64,000 nucleotides of DNA from positions 682,001 through 746,000 of the forward strand of contig NZ_AUHO01000007.1 of the NCBI RefSeq assembly GCF_000423225.1. The letters run 5' to 3'. The stretch comes from Kaistia adipata DSM 17808 (lineage in GTDB: Bacteria > Pseudomonadota > Alphaproteobacteria > Rhizobiales > Kaistiaceae). A model generated the notes under the pieces. That model made no database searches, was not told the DNA's origin, and worked only from the letters and a program-made list of their open reading frames with translations. The position numbers were made by a program, and so were the translations under genes. Shown piece after piece: positions 50,674 to 59,395 of the stretch. Each line of letters opens with the position of its first letter. Within the stretch, counting starts at the first letter, position 1.

Positions 50674-51632
50674 TCGGATTTCGCCTCGTCGCCACGCGTC
50701 AGCGCCTTCACGTAGAAGTAGCCGAGCAACATCATCACGATGAACAGGATCACGGAGTAGGCGGACGCCAGGCCGAAGCGGATGCGCCCGAACGCGAGCT
50801 GGTAGATCTGGGTGATCCAGATGTCGGTGGCGCCGGCCGGGCCGCCGCCGGTCATGATCCAGGGAATGATGAACGAGTTCAGGTTGGTCACGACCAGAAG
50901 CAGGATCGTCACCATCGAGACGCCCTTCAGGTGCGGCATGGTCACGTGCCAGAAGCGCTGCCAGGCATTGGCACCATCCACCTGCGCCGCGCGCAAGAGC
51001 TGGTCCGGCACGGTCTGCAGGCCGGCGAGCAGCATGATCATCGCGAAGGAGAATTCCTTCCAGATGTTGACGACGATGATCGCCGGCAGGGCGGTGTAGA
51101 TGTTGTCGAGGAAGTTGATCGGCCGGTCGGTGAAGCCGAACTGCACCGAGAGCGCGCCGATGACGCCGAAGTCGGAGTGGTAGAGCCACTTCCAGACATA
51201 GGAGGCGGCGACGGCGCTGATCACATAGGGCACCAGCAGCACGGCGCGCAGCACGCCGCGGCCGACGAATTCGCGGTTCAGCGCCAGCGCGGCGCCGAGG
51301 CCGAGCACATAGGCGAAGAACGTCGAGAAGATCGTCCAGATCAGCGTGTTGTAGGTGACGTCCCGAAAGCTCTTCGAGGTCAGGATCGTCCAGTAATTGT
51401 CGAGCCCGACGAAGATCTTCTGGTCCATCGCCAGATTGGCGGGCGTTTTGAAGAAGCTCAGCTCGACCGTGTAATAGATCGGATAGGCGATCACGAGCGC
51501 CATGACGATCAGGGCGGGCGCGATATAGGCGTAGTCGTTGCGGTTCTGCACGATGCGCCGGAGCAGGCCGGGCCTCCGGCGGCGGGACGAAGCAGGCACG
51601 GCTCCGCCTTGATGAGCGACGTCAATCGTCAT
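50670..51632 (-). CDS. ABC transporter permease, carbohydrate type (MalF-like)
   Basis: 320 residues. YIAPALIVMALVIAYPIYYTVELSF is the first helix; VGLDNYWTIL, LALNREFVGRGVLRAVLLVPYVI, LLRAAQVDGANAWQRFWHVTMPH (docking loop, in part) and IMTGGGPAGATDI follow. The docking loop has RAA in place of EAA, a small variation. It starts 72 bp after the binding protein, with a strong hairpin in between. Confidence 0.9.
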   Translation of the reverse strand: MTIDVAHQGGAVPASSRRRRPGLLRRIVQNRNDYAYIAPALIVMALVIAYPIYYTVELSFFKTPANLAMDQKIFVGLDNYWTILTSKSFRDVTYNTLIWTIFSTFFAYVLGLGAALALNREFVGRGVLRAVLLVPYVISAVAASYVWKWLYHSDFGVIGALSVQFGFTDRPINFLDNIYTALPAIIVVNIWKEFSFAMIMLLAGLQTVPDQLLRAAQVDGANAWQRFWHVTMPHLKGVSMVTILLLVVTNLNSFIIPWIMTGGGPAGATDIWITQIYQLAFGRIRFGLASAYSVILFIVMMLLGYFYVKALTRGDEAKSE

Positions 51633-51658
51633 CCGGATCTTCCTCTCGGGGGGATGGG

Positions 51659-51685
51659 GATCGGCCGCCGCGCCGGCGGCCGATC
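51659..51685. other. Intercistronic stem-loop after the substrate-binding protein gene
   Basis: A perfect 12-bp stem (51659-51670 with 51674-51685) and a 3-base loop between binding-protein stop (51705) and permease start (51632). No T-run. Likely stabilises the binding-protein message. Confidence 0.6.
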
Positions 51686-51704
51686 GGCATTTCAGCGACG
51701 GCGA

Positions 51705-53207
51705 CTACATGCCGTCGAGCAGCTCCTGGACCTTCTGCGCCGCGTCATCGGCGGCCTGGTCGACGGTCATCTTGCCGGTCAGCGCGTTCTGCAGCATGTC
51801 CGGGACGATGATGTTCATGATCTCCGCCTGCTCGGGGATGACCGGGAAGGGGATGCCGCTCGGCAGCATCGAAGTCGTCACGTCGAGGAACTTGATCGTG
51901 TCGAGCCGTTCCTTCATCCACTTGGTGGTGAAGCCGTCGAGGTGGCCGGGATTGGAACCGACCCAGGCGAGCTTGGTCGACCATTCCGGACCGGTCGAGA
52001 AGCAGATGAAGGCGCGCGCGGCGTCGACATCGAGGCCGCCTTCGACTAGGTCCGGCGCGAACATATGGACGTTCGAGCCTCCGAACACGACCGCGCGGCG
52101 GGCCGGGCCTTCCGGCAGCAGGCCGTAGCGCATGTTCGAGACCACCGCTTCGGCCGCCGCCTTGTCGGCGCCCGTCGCCTTGCTGGCGAGATCGACCATC
52201 TTCGCGTATTCCGCCGGGTGGGCGATCATCATCGCCAGCTGGCCGGCGATGAACGGGTTCTGGTTCTCGTTCTGGGTGTTGGTCAGCGCCGAGGCCGGGA
52301 CCGACTTGTCGCGGACATACATGTCATAGGCGGCCTGCAGCGCGGCCTTGGAGCCGGCATTGTTGAGTTCCACCGTCTTGTAGGTCGGCTCGGCCGAGGT
52401 CTCGTCGAGGGCGCCGCCGCCATAAGCCCAGAGCTGCGGCATGAAGCGGAACGGCGTGTTGCCGGCGTTCTGGCGCGCCACCAGGCCATAGCCGTTGACG
52501 CCGAGCTTGTCCTTGATCTGCTTCGAATACTTGACGACGTCATCCCAGGTCGCAGGCGGCTTTTCCGGATCCAGTCCCGCGTCGGCGAAGATCTTGGCAT
52601 TCCAGATGAAACCCATGGTCTCGTTGTTGGTCGGGATGCCGTAGGTCTTGCCATCATAGGTGACGGACTTCATCGCGCCGGGCCAGAAATCATTGGTCTC
52701 GTAGCCGACATCCTCGGGCTTCAGCTCGCTGAGCTGGCCCTTGGCGGCGAATTCGACGCCCCAGAGGATCGGGAACTTGGCGACCATCGGCGCGGCATTG
52801 CCGAGCGCCGCCGTGCGCACCTTGTTGAGCATGTCGTTGTAGTCGAGGCTCTGCGCGTTGGTCTCGATGTTCGGGTAGGCCTTCTTCCAGGCCGCCCAGA
52901 ACTCCGCGTCCATCTTGTGGTCGATCTCGGGCTGGGCCTGGGTTGGGCCGACCCACCAATAGGTCAGGCGGCCCTTGTAGTCGTTCGGGACGACCTTGCC
53001 GCATTCCGCCGCCGTGTCGAACTCCGCCGTGCCGGCGATCGACTTGACGTAGTCGGGCGACCATTTCGAGAGATCGACATTGGCGGCGAAGCCCGCGCCG
53101 GGACTGGCGATGAACGTCGTCGCCAGCAGCGCCGCGGCCGAGCGGCTCAGGAATTTCCGGGCATGCAGGCATGCGGACGCATTCTTGCGGTGAAGCAAGT
53201 CGGGCAT
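51705..53207 (-). CDS. ABC transporter substrate-binding protein, carbohydrate type (family 1)
   Basis: 500 residues. A longer than usual N-terminal region (MPDLLHRKNASACLHARKFL) precedes the signal core SAAALLATTFIASPGAGFA, which could reflect a later real start or a Tat-like signal; only one clear Arg-rich part is seen. Mature part: YWWVGPTQAQPEID, TYGIPTNNETMGFIWNAKIFADAGLD, PFIAGQLAMMIAHPAEYAKM. First gene of a six-gene operon (binding protein, two permeases, ATPase, dehydratase, RraA-like). Confidence 0.88.
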   Translation of the reverse strand: MPDLLHRKNASACLHARKFLSRSAAALLATTFIASPGAGFAANVDLSKWSPDYVKSIAGTAEFDTAAECGKVVPNDYKGRLTYWWVGPTQAQPEIDHKMDAEFWAAWKKAYPNIETNAQSLDYNDMLNKVRTAALGNAAPMVAKFPILWGVEFAAKGQLSELKPEDVGYETNDFWPGAMKSVTYDGKTYGIPTNNETMGFIWNAKIFADAGLDPEKPPATWDDVVKYSKQIKDKLGVNGYGLVARQNAGNTPFRFMPQLWAYGGGALDETSAEPTYKTVELNNAGSKAALQAAYDMYVRDKSVPASALTNTQNENQNPFIAGQLAMMIAHPAEYAKMVDLASKATGADKAAAEAVVSNMRYGLLPEGPARRAVVFGGSNVHMFAPDLVEGGLDVDAARAFICFSTGPEWSTKLAWVGSNPGHLDGFTTKWMKERLDTIKFLDVTTSMLPSGIPFPVIPEQAEIMNIIVPDMLQNALTGKMTVDQAADDAAQKVQELLDGM

Positions 53208-53314
53208 CGAGAAACCTCCCTGTGAAATGTCCCGGTGCGCGGATCTTTCTTCGATCTCTTCCCGAAACTAGGGGGACGCTAACGTTGTTCTTCGAGCCCT
53301 GTCAACACCCCTTG

Positions 53315-53332
53315 GCCGCAACGCATTGCGGC
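53315..53332. promoter_or_regulatory. 18-bp dyad upstream of the binding-protein operon
   Basis: GCCGCAA-CGCA-TTGCGGC, perfect, 108 bp upstream of the start at 53207 and 90 bp downstream of the IclR stop (53422). It may be an operator or the terminator of the IclR gene. CTAAC near 53279 and GTTAG near 53346 form a second, wider inverted pair around it. Confidence 0.45.
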
Positions 53333-53421
53333 TGAAGTTATGTTGTTAGGTTCGCACTTGCAGCATTTTCATGGGCGATGCCGGCGCTGCCGCAACGGCA
53401 CGGAAAGCCCTCTCGCAGGCG

Positions 53422-54201
53422 TCAGGAGCGCGGTATCTTGCGGCCGATTTCCTGTGCCGCCGCCTTCAGCGACTGGCGCATGCGGATGCGGAAAGCCTCG
53501 TCCCGTTCGGCGAGGAAGGGCACGCTGAGGGCGCCGAGAAAACGACCGCCGGCTTCGAACACCGGCACGGCGATGGCGTGCACGCGGGCATTGTGCTCGC
53601 CGTGGTCATTCGCGAATCCAAGCTTGCGGACGCGCGCCAGTTCGCCGGCGAGGCGATGCGGATCGGCGATGGTGCGCGGCGTGTAGCGGATGAACGGCGC
53701 CTCCAGGAGATGGGCCAGTTCCTCCGCCGGCATGTGCGCCATGATCACCTTGCTGGCGGCGCCGGCATGCAGCGGATAGCGCGAGGCGAGCGCGGGCGCG
53801 AAGGTGGAATTGGGGACGCCGATCGTCGAGGCGATCACGTTGGCCTGGTCGCCGTCGCGGACCGAAAGCTTGAGCGGTTCGCCGCTCGCGTCGCTCAGTC
53901 TCTGCATCACCAAAGTGGCGATCTGCGCGAGGTCGGCGCTTTGCGGCTCCGTGCGGACATGCGCCGCGAGCGAGACCAGCCGGTGGCCGAGCACGTAGCT
54001 GCCGTCGAAGGTGCGGCGCACGACCTTGCGCGCCAGCAGCGAGTTCAGGATCCGGTAGACCGTGCTGCGCGGAACCGCGAGCGCCTCGACCAGCGCCGGC
54101 GCGGCGAGGCCGTCGGGGGCGCGCTCCAGCGCGTCGAGCAGATCGAAGGTCCTGTCTATGACCGGAACGCCGTTCCGGGTCCGCGCCTCTGCCATCGCCA
54201 T
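53422..54201 (-). CDS. IclR-family transcriptional regulator
   Basis: 259 residues. VIDRTFDLLDALERAPDGLA, LVEALAVPRSTVYRILNSLL and YVLGHRLVSLAAHV form the winged helix; the effector domain holds LKLSVRDGDQANVIASTI, YPLHAGAASKVIMAHM and FANDHGEHNARVHAIAVPVF. It lies between a LacI gene (72 bp upstream) and the sugar importer operon (214 bp downstream) on the same strand, and probably controls the latter. Related to the IclR protein at 45780-46553. Confidence 0.88.
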   Translation of the reverse strand: MAMAEARTRNGVPVIDRTFDLLDALERAPDGLAAPALVEALAVPRSTVYRILNSLLARKVVRRTFDGSYVLGHRLVSLAAHVRTEPQSADLAQIATLVMQRLSDASGEPLKLSVRDGDQANVIASTIGVPNSTFAPALASRYPLHAGAASKVIMAHMPAEELAHLLEAPFIRYTPRTIADPHRLAGELARVRKLGFANDHGEHNARVHAIAVPVFEAGGRFLGALSVPFLAERDEAFRIRMRQSLKAAAQEIGRKIPRS

Positions 54202-54273
54202 AGTCCTCCCGTGCTAGCGATAGCACCCCGCGGCACGGCGATGAAGTTCATATTTGGGACGGGGCCTCATACC

Positions 54274-55308
54274 TCAGGCGAGCGTCGAGAGCGTTGGAAG
54301 CAGGCTCTGCCAGGGCGGATTGCCAACCGGCCCGGTCGACGCGCGGCGCACGATTTCGGCGGCGAGCGCGACCCGCACCGGGGCGCGCGCGCGGTTTTCC
54401 GGCAGCGCCAGCCGGTCGGCGATGCAGCGGACCATGGCGGCGCCCATCTCCACCTGCGGCGTCCGCACCGTGGTCAGGTGTGGCGAGATCTGGGTGGCGC
54501 AGGCGAAGTCGTTGTAGCCGACCACCGAGACGTCCTCGGGAATGCGCAGCCCCATCCGGAGCAGTTCGGACACCGCGCTGACCGCGATGCCGTCATGCGC
54601 GCAGAACAGCGCGGTCGGCGCGCCGCCATTCTTGAGATAGGCGAGGAAGGGGCGCCGGAAGCCGCCGGCCTCGTCATAGACGATGTCCTCGACCACCGCG
54701 CCGGGGGTCTCGAGCATGCCGTCTTTGAAGCCGCGGAACCGCTCGATCCGGCCGAGCGGCACGTTCGAGCCGTGGATATAGGCGACGTGGCGGTGCCCCA
54801 ATCCCGTCAGCATGCGGGCGACGGCGACGCCGTTTTCCCAGTCCGCGCCGACGACATGATCGAAGCGCACCAACGGTTCGACATAGCTGGCGCAGACCAC
54901 CGGCACGCCGCTGCGGGCGGCGATGTCGGTGACGTCGGAAGGGCGCGGCACGGCCAGGATCAGGCCGACGACGGACGGGTCGAGATTGGCGGCGTTGCTC
55001 AGGTAGCGTGCCTGCCGTGGCACGACCGAATAGCCGAGCCGCTCGGCCTCCATCTCGGCGCCCTGCATCATGTTGAACCAGAGCTCGCTCGAGACCGGAT
55101 CGGCCTCGCTGCGGACGAACAGGATCTGTCCGACGGGGTGGCCCGTCTCGGCGTGGACGCGGTAGCCCATCGCGCGTGCCGCCTGCAGAACCCGGCTTCG
55201 GGTCGACTCCGCCACCCCCGGTTTTCCCGACAGCGCGCGGGAGACCGAGAACTTCGACAGGCCGAGGCGATCCGCCAGATCCTGAATCGTCACGCGCGTT
55301 GATGCCAT
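54274..55308 (-). CDS. LacI-family transcriptional regulator
   Basis: 344 residues from ATG 55308, preceded by GGAG. VTIQDLADRLGLSKFSVSRALSGKPGVAESTRSRVL in its first 40 residues is the LacI helix-turn-helix plus hinge. The rest is a sugar-binding core (VGLILAVPRPSD, CASYVEPLVRFDHVVGADWENG, TALFCAHDGIAVSAVSELLRMGLRIPEDVSVVGYND in parts). It diverges from the enolase-superfamily gene at 55465 and is likely its repressor, probably through the AT-rich region between them. Confidence 0.9.
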   Translation of the reverse strand: MASTRVTIQDLADRLGLSKFSVSRALSGKPGVAESTRSRVLQAARAMGYRVHAETGHPVGQILFVRSEADPVSSELWFNMMQGAEMEAERLGYSVVPRQARYLSNAANLDPSVVGLILAVPRPSDVTDIAARSGVPVVCASYVEPLVRFDHVVGADWENGVAVARMLTGLGHRHVAYIHGSNVPLGRIERFRGFKDGMLETPGAVVEDIVYDEAGGFRRPFLAYLKNGGAPTALFCAHDGIAVSAVSELLRMGLRIPEDVSVVGYNDFACATQISPHLTTVRTPQVEMGAAMVRCIADRLALPENRARAPVRVALAAEIVRRASTGPVGNPPWQSLLPTLSTLA

Positions 55309-55380
55309 TGCAGCTCCGTTCACCTGTTGCGTGCGGCCTTTGACTATGGCGGTGCCGCGGAGTCAATCGGCGGGTAGAAA

Positions 55381-55443
55381 TTTTGCAAAACATGTTGCGC
55401 TATTTGTTTGGTGATAATAGCAATAAAAATAACAACAAACAAA
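55381..55443. promoter_or_regulatory. AT-rich divergent control region with nested dyads
   Basis: Within the 156-bp divergent gap. TTTTGCAAAA (55381-55390) is a perfect palindrome; GCAAAACATGTTGC overlaps it as a near palindrome; TTTGTTTG (55403-55410) and CAAACAAA (55436-55443) form a wider inverted pair. The high AT content stands out in this genome and suits promoters plus a LacI operator. Confidence 0.5.
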
Positions 55444-55464
55444 CGCCGGTAAGGAGGATTCGAG

Positions 55465-56778
55465 ATGGCCGCGTTGGACCAAGCCCCCATTGAGACGATC
55501 GCCAACAATGTGCGTATGAGTTCGCATCCGAGCGCGCTCAGGATCACCGACATCCGTGTCGCCACGGTCGTCGGCCATGGCTACTATCCGATCGTCAGGA
55601 TCGACACGAACCAGGGCATCTACGGCCTCGGCGAGGTGCGCGACGGCGCCAATGCCGATACCGCGCTCCGGCTGAAGCATCTGCTGATTGGCCAGAACCC
55701 CTGCAACGTCGAGTACCTGTTCAAGTCGATCAAGAGCTATGGCGGCGACAGCCGCGAGGCGGGCGGCGTCTGCGGCATCGAGATCGCGCTGATGGACTTG
55801 GTCGGCAAGGCCTATGGCGTGCCGTGCTACCAGCTGCTCGGCGGCAAGTTCCGCGATCGCGTCCGCATCTATGGCGACACGCCGGCGCCGCGGTCGCCGA
55901 CGCCGGAGGCCTATGCCGAGGTGGTGAAGCAGCGCGCCGCGCTCGGGCTCACCTTCATCAAGTTCGACCTGCCGGGCCGGCTGTTCGAGGCGACGCCCGG
56001 CGCGCTCGTCGGCTCGAAGACCCAGTTCGAGTATCCGCAGTATAACCAGTGGTACGTGCCGGGCCGTGGTCCGGGCGCGCGCATCAGCGAGCGCGGCGTC
56101 GAGCTGGCGGCCGAGGTGGCGGCAGCGGTGCGCGACGCCGTCGGCGACGAGATCTCGCTCTGCACCGACCATTTCGGCGAGGGCTTCGTCACCGCCGACG
56201 AGGCGATCCGGATCGGCCATGCGCTCGAGCCCTACAATCTCGCCTGGGTCGAGGATCCGCTGCCCTGGACGGACATTGCCAACCACAAGAAGGTCGCCGA
56301 CGCGCTGCTGACCCCGGTCGCGGCCGGCGAGGATCTCTATCTCTGGGAAGGCTTCCGCGAGGCGATCGAGACGCGCGCCTTCGACATCATCCATCCCGAC
56401 ATGCTGAGCTCAGGCGGCCTGACCGAGACCAAGAAGATCGCCGACCATGCCGAGCGCTACGGCATCCCGACGGCCCTGCATGCCTGCTGCACGCCGATCG
56501 GCTTCATGGCCAACGTGCATCTCGGCGCGTCGATCGCCAGCCTCGTCGCCGTCGAACATCACGGCCTCGACCAGGATTACTGGCCGAATCTCGTGACCGG
56601 CCTCGACGCCGACTACATGTCGGGCGGCTATGTCACCGTTCCGGATGCGCCGGGCCTCGGCGTCGACCTGAACGAGGAAGTGATCCGCGAGCATCTGCGC
56701 GAGGGCGCCAGCTATTTCGCCGACACCTCGGAGTGGAACCGCCTGCGCGTCGGCTTCGACCGCGTCCCGCACGACTGA
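55465..56778 (+). CDS. Mandelate racemase/muconate lactonizing enzyme family protein, copy 2
   Basis: 437 residues, long for the family because of an N-terminal tail of about 25 residues and an insert after the catalytic Lys region (EATPGALVGSKTQFEYPQYNQW in part). GIYGLGEVRDGANADT, GIEIALMDLVGKAYGVP, FIKFDLPGRLF, SLCTDHFGEGF, LAWVEDPLPWTD, VAAGEDLYLWEGFREAI, IIHPDMLSSGGL and TALHACCTPIGFMANVH provide the metal and catalytic residues. AAGGAGG upstream supports the start. Likely an acid-sugar dehydratase; divergent from a LacI gene. The next gene is a related enzyme. Confidence 0.87.
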   Translation: MAALDQAPIETIANNVRMSSHPSALRITDIRVATVVGHGYYPIVRIDTNQGIYGLGEVRDGANADTALRLKHLLIGQNPCNVEYLFKSIKSYGGDSREAGGVCGIEIALMDLVGKAYGVPCYQLLGGKFRDRVRIYGDTPAPRSPTPEAYAEVVKQRAALGLTFIKFDLPGRLFEATPGALVGSKTQFEYPQYNQWYVPGRGPGARISERGVELAAEVAAAVRDAVGDEISLCTDHFGEGFVTADEAIRIGHALEPYNLAWVEDPLPWTDIANHKKVADALLTPVAAGEDLYLWEGFREAIETRAFDIIHPDMLSSGGLTETKKIADHAERYGIPTALHACCTPIGFMANVHLGASIASLVAVEHHGLDQDYWPNLVTGLDADYMSGGYVTVPDAPGLGVDLNEEVIREHLREGASYFADTSEWNRLRVGFDRVPHD

Positions 56779-56812
56779 TCCGACGCGACTTCATCGGCCA
56801 TCCTGATTGTTT

Positions 56813-56850
56813 GGCGCCCGCTCGTCCCGTTTGCGAGCGGAGCGGGCGCC
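56813..56850 (+). other. Intercistronic stem-loop between two enolase-superfamily genes
   Basis: GGCGCCCGCTC (56813-56823) pairs perfectly with GAGCGGGCGCC (56840-56850) around a 16-base loop that has its own short pairing. It lies in the 156-bp gap between the two genes and may attenuate or separate their expression. Confidence 0.6.
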
Positions 56851-56934
56851 GGTTCGCGTGAAGAATACCCGATCAAACGGGTCTCCAGCGTTCCCCGAGC
56901 GCGGAACTGCGCAAGGGCACCAAAGGGAATTTCC

Positions 56935-58131
56935 ATGAAGATCACCGACCTGCGTTGCGCCGTGATCGGCAAGCATCCGATCGTCCGCATCGTCACCGAC
57001 GAGGGGCTCTATGGCCTCGGCGAGGTGGAGTTCACCAAGCCCTATCTGAAGCCGTTCGTCCTGCATTTCCGCGATGCGCTGATCGGCGAGGATCCGACCG
57101 ACGTCGAGCGCGTCATGCTGCGGATCCGCCAGCGCGGCTCGTTCAAGCCCTATGGCGCGGCGGTCAGCGCCATCGAGCACGCGCTCTGGGACATCGCCGG
57201 CAAGGCGGCGGGCGTGCCCGTCTACAAGCTGCTCGGCGGCAAGGTGCGCGACAAGGTGCGCGTCTATAATGGCTCGATCCGGAAGAAGCGCACCGGCGAC
57301 CGGCCGGAAGACTATGCCGCCGACGTCAAATGGATGATGGAGCGGCCCGAGAACTTCTTCATGGTGAAGCAGGGCATCAGCTTCCACTCCAACATGAAGA
57401 CCAGCATTCCGGGCTTCCACTACGGCGTCTCGCAGCCCAACCACTATCACGGCGCGATGGACCAGGGCGTCATCAGTGAGCGCGGCTTCAACCACATGCT
57501 CGATTGTGTCGCCGCGATGAAGGAAGTGCTGGGCGACAAGGTCAGCCTGGCGCTCGATTGCGGCCCCGGCTGGATGCTGCCGGACGCCATCCGCTTCGCT
57601 CAGGCGGTCGAGAAGTACAATCTGATGTGGCTCGAGGACATGCTGACCGGCGACTACGTGCCGTGGGTCAATCCGCAGGCCTATCGCGAGCTCACCACCT
57701 CGACCTCGACGCCGATCCATACCGGCGAGCAGATCTATCTGCGTCATAACTTCAAGGAACTGATCGAGACGCAGGCCGTGCGCGTCATCGGTCCGGATCC
57801 CGCCGATGTCGGTGGCATCGCCGAGCTCAAATGGATCACCGAGCACGCCTACATGCACTCGATCCTGATGGCGCCGCATGGCACCGCCAATGGCCTGCTC
57901 GGCCTCGGCGCGCTGATCAATGTCTGCGCCACTTTGCCGGCGAACTACATCGCCTTCGAATATCCGAGCGCCTCGGAGCCGTTCTGGAACGAGATCGTCA
58001 CCGGCCTGCCGGAAAAGATCGTCACCGACAGCATGGTCGACCTGCTGGAAGCGCCGGGGCTCGGCCTCGACATCGACCCGAAGGCCGGCAAGCAGTATCT
58101 GCGCGAAGAGGATGCCGGCTTCTTCGACTGA
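56935..58131 (+). CDS. Mandelate racemase/muconate lactonizing enzyme family protein, copy 3
   Basis: 398 residues. GLYGLGEVEFTKPYLKPFVL, AIEHALWDIAGKAAGVPVYKLLGG; barrel: FFMVKQGISFH (catalytic Lys region), SLALDCGPGWML, LMWLEDMLTGDYVPW, PIHTGEQIYLRHNFKEL, VIGPDPADVGGI and LMAPHGTANGLLG with the catalytic His. It differs clearly from copy 2 in the capping domain and active-site surroundings, so it likely has another substrate or acts on another epimer. It follows copy 2 on the same strand and precedes a LacI gene and a sugar importer. Confidence 0.87.
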   Translation: MKITDLRCAVIGKHPIVRIVTDEGLYGLGEVEFTKPYLKPFVLHFRDALIGEDPTDVERVMLRIRQRGSFKPYGAAVSAIEHALWDIAGKAAGVPVYKLLGGKVRDKVRVYNGSIRKKRTGDRPEDYAADVKWMMERPENFFMVKQGISFHSNMKTSIPGFHYGVSQPNHYHGAMDQGVISERGFNHMLDCVAAMKEVLGDKVSLALDCGPGWMLPDAIRFAQAVEKYNLMWLEDMLTGDYVPWVNPQAYRELTTSTSTPIHTGEQIYLRHNFKELIETQAVRVIGPDPADVGGIAELKWITEHAYMHSILMAPHGTANGLLGLGALINVCATLPANYIAFEYPSASEPFWNEIVTGLPEKIVTDSMVDLLEAPGLGLDIDPKAGKQYLREEDAGFFD

Positions 58132-58156
58132 TCGCCGGCTTCGCGATTGAGTGAAG

Positions 58157-58190
58157 GGGCGGGGCGCGGGATATCGCGCACCCGCCCTTT
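58157..58190 (+). terminator. Intrinsic terminator after the dehydratase genes
   Basis: GGGCGGG (58157-58163) pairs with CCCGCCC (58181-58187), with an inner CGCG/CGCG pair, followed by TTT. It separates the dehydratase pair from the LacI gene. Confidence 0.75.
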
Positions 58191-58251
58191 CTCGTCCGGC
58201 GGGCGCGATCGCGGCCGATTCGGCCTCCGCGCACCGAAAAAGGCGCCTAAA

Positions 58252-58314
58252 TCCCGATTTTTCGGGACCGATTGACAGGAAACGGCCGTTTGGGCATTTT
58301 GAGTAAACGATAAC
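58252..58314. promoter_or_regulatory. Cluster of three dyads before a LacI gene
   Basis: TCCCGA-TTTT-TCGGGA (58252-58267), AAACGGCCGTTT (58280-58291, perfect 12-bp palindrome) and GTAAACGATAAC (58303-58314, ten of twelve bases of the palindrome GTAAACGTTTAC). The last ends 18 bp before the LacI start at 58333. The central-CG palindromes have the shape of LacI-family operators. Confidence 0.55.
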
Positions 58315-58332
58315 CCAAGCCCGGATGCCCCG

Positions 58333-59343
58333 ATGGCGGACGCCAAGGTCTCGATGCAGGACATAGCCAGCCGGCTTGGCGTTTCCGTCAAGACGGTATC
58401 GGGCGCCCTGCATGGCGGCTCGATCCGCATGTCGGAGGAGACGCGCCAGAAGATCAAGGCGCTGGCGGACGAGCTCGGCTACAAGCCCAATCTGGTCGCG
58501 CGCGGCATGCGCCAGGGCTACCTGCCGATTCTCGGCATCGTCGCCGACGGGCTGATCACCCAGCCCTTCGCCACCGAGATCATGCGGTCGTTCGACAACG
58601 CCGCCCGCGCTGACGGCCTTTCCGTCGTCGTCACCAATATTGGCGGCCGCACCGTCGAGGCGAGCGTCGCCGAACTGCAGCGGCTGATGCCGCGCACCAT
58701 CGCCTATGCCAGCATGTATCATCAGGTCGTCGCCGTGCCGGAAGCGGTGCGCGGCGTGATCGCGCTGATGATCAATTGCCGCGACGCGGCGGGCATCATC
58801 CCGTCGCTGGTTCCGGCCGAATGCGCCGCCGCCGAAACGGTCGTCGAGCATCTGTTCGAGCAGGGCCGCCGCAAGATCGCCTTCCTCAACCTGCCGGGGC
58901 TGGTTGCCGGCCGCATGCGCGAAGAGGGGTTCCGTGCCGCCCACGCCAGGCGTGGCCTGGCCGTTGAGGAAGGCTGGATGCTGCCGGCGACCCGCGGCCC
59001 CGTCTATTCCGATCGTGCCCGCAGCCTCGTGCGCGACCATGTCGCCGAGCTGTTCTCCGGCGCCGTGCGTCCGGACGCGATCCTTTGCGGCAATGATCGC
59101 GTCGCGCTCGAGGTGTATGGCGCGATCCGGCGCGTCGGGCTGCGGATCCCGGAAGATGTCGCGATCGCGAGCTTCGACAACCAGGTCGAGATCGCCGCAA
59201 GGCTCGATCCGCCCCTGACGACGATGGAACTGCCGCACCGGGCGATCGGCCGGCGTGCGGGCGAGATCCTGTCCGGTCATCGCAAGCCGGTGGCGATGGT
59301 CGAGGAAATTCCGTTTCGTCTCGTGGAGCGCGCCTCGGTCTGA
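58333..59343 (+). CDS. LacI-family transcriptional regulator
   Basis: 336 residues. VSMQDIASRLGVSVKTVSGALHGG is the helix-turn-helix, and ELGYKPNLVARGMRQGYLPILGIV the hinge and first strand. Core domain: LMINCRDAAGIIPSLVPAECAAAETVVEHLFEQGRRKIAFLNLPG in parts, DAILCGNDRVALEVYGAIRRVGLRIPEDVAIASFDNQ in parts. It precedes the sugar importer by 52 bp on the same strand and probably represses it; an exact palindrome of the suspected operator lies just inside the next gene. Confidence 0.9.
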   Translation: MADAKVSMQDIASRLGVSVKTVSGALHGGSIRMSEETRQKIKALADELGYKPNLVARGMRQGYLPILGIVADGLITQPFATEIMRSFDNAARADGLSVVVTNIGGRTVEASVAELQRLMPRTIAYASMYHQVVAVPEAVRGVIALMINCRDAAGIIPSLVPAECAAAETVVEHLFEQGRRKIAFLNLPGLVAGRMREEGFRAAHARRGLAVEEGWMLPATRGPVYSDRARSLVRDHVAELFSGAVRPDAILCGNDRVALEVYGAIRRVGLRIPEDVAIASFDNQVEIAARLDPPLTTMELPHRAIGRRAGEILSGHRKPVAMVEEIPFRLVERASV

Positions 59344-59395
59344 GGGCGGCGAGACGGTTCAACAGGCAAAAGCTCGTAAAATGGGAGGAATGCAA

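Noticed and set aside
56791-59280. An 829-codon open frame on the - strand
   Set aside because: Antisense of an enolase-superfamily gene and a LacI gene, both with intact motifs; composition is that of a GC-rich shadow frame.
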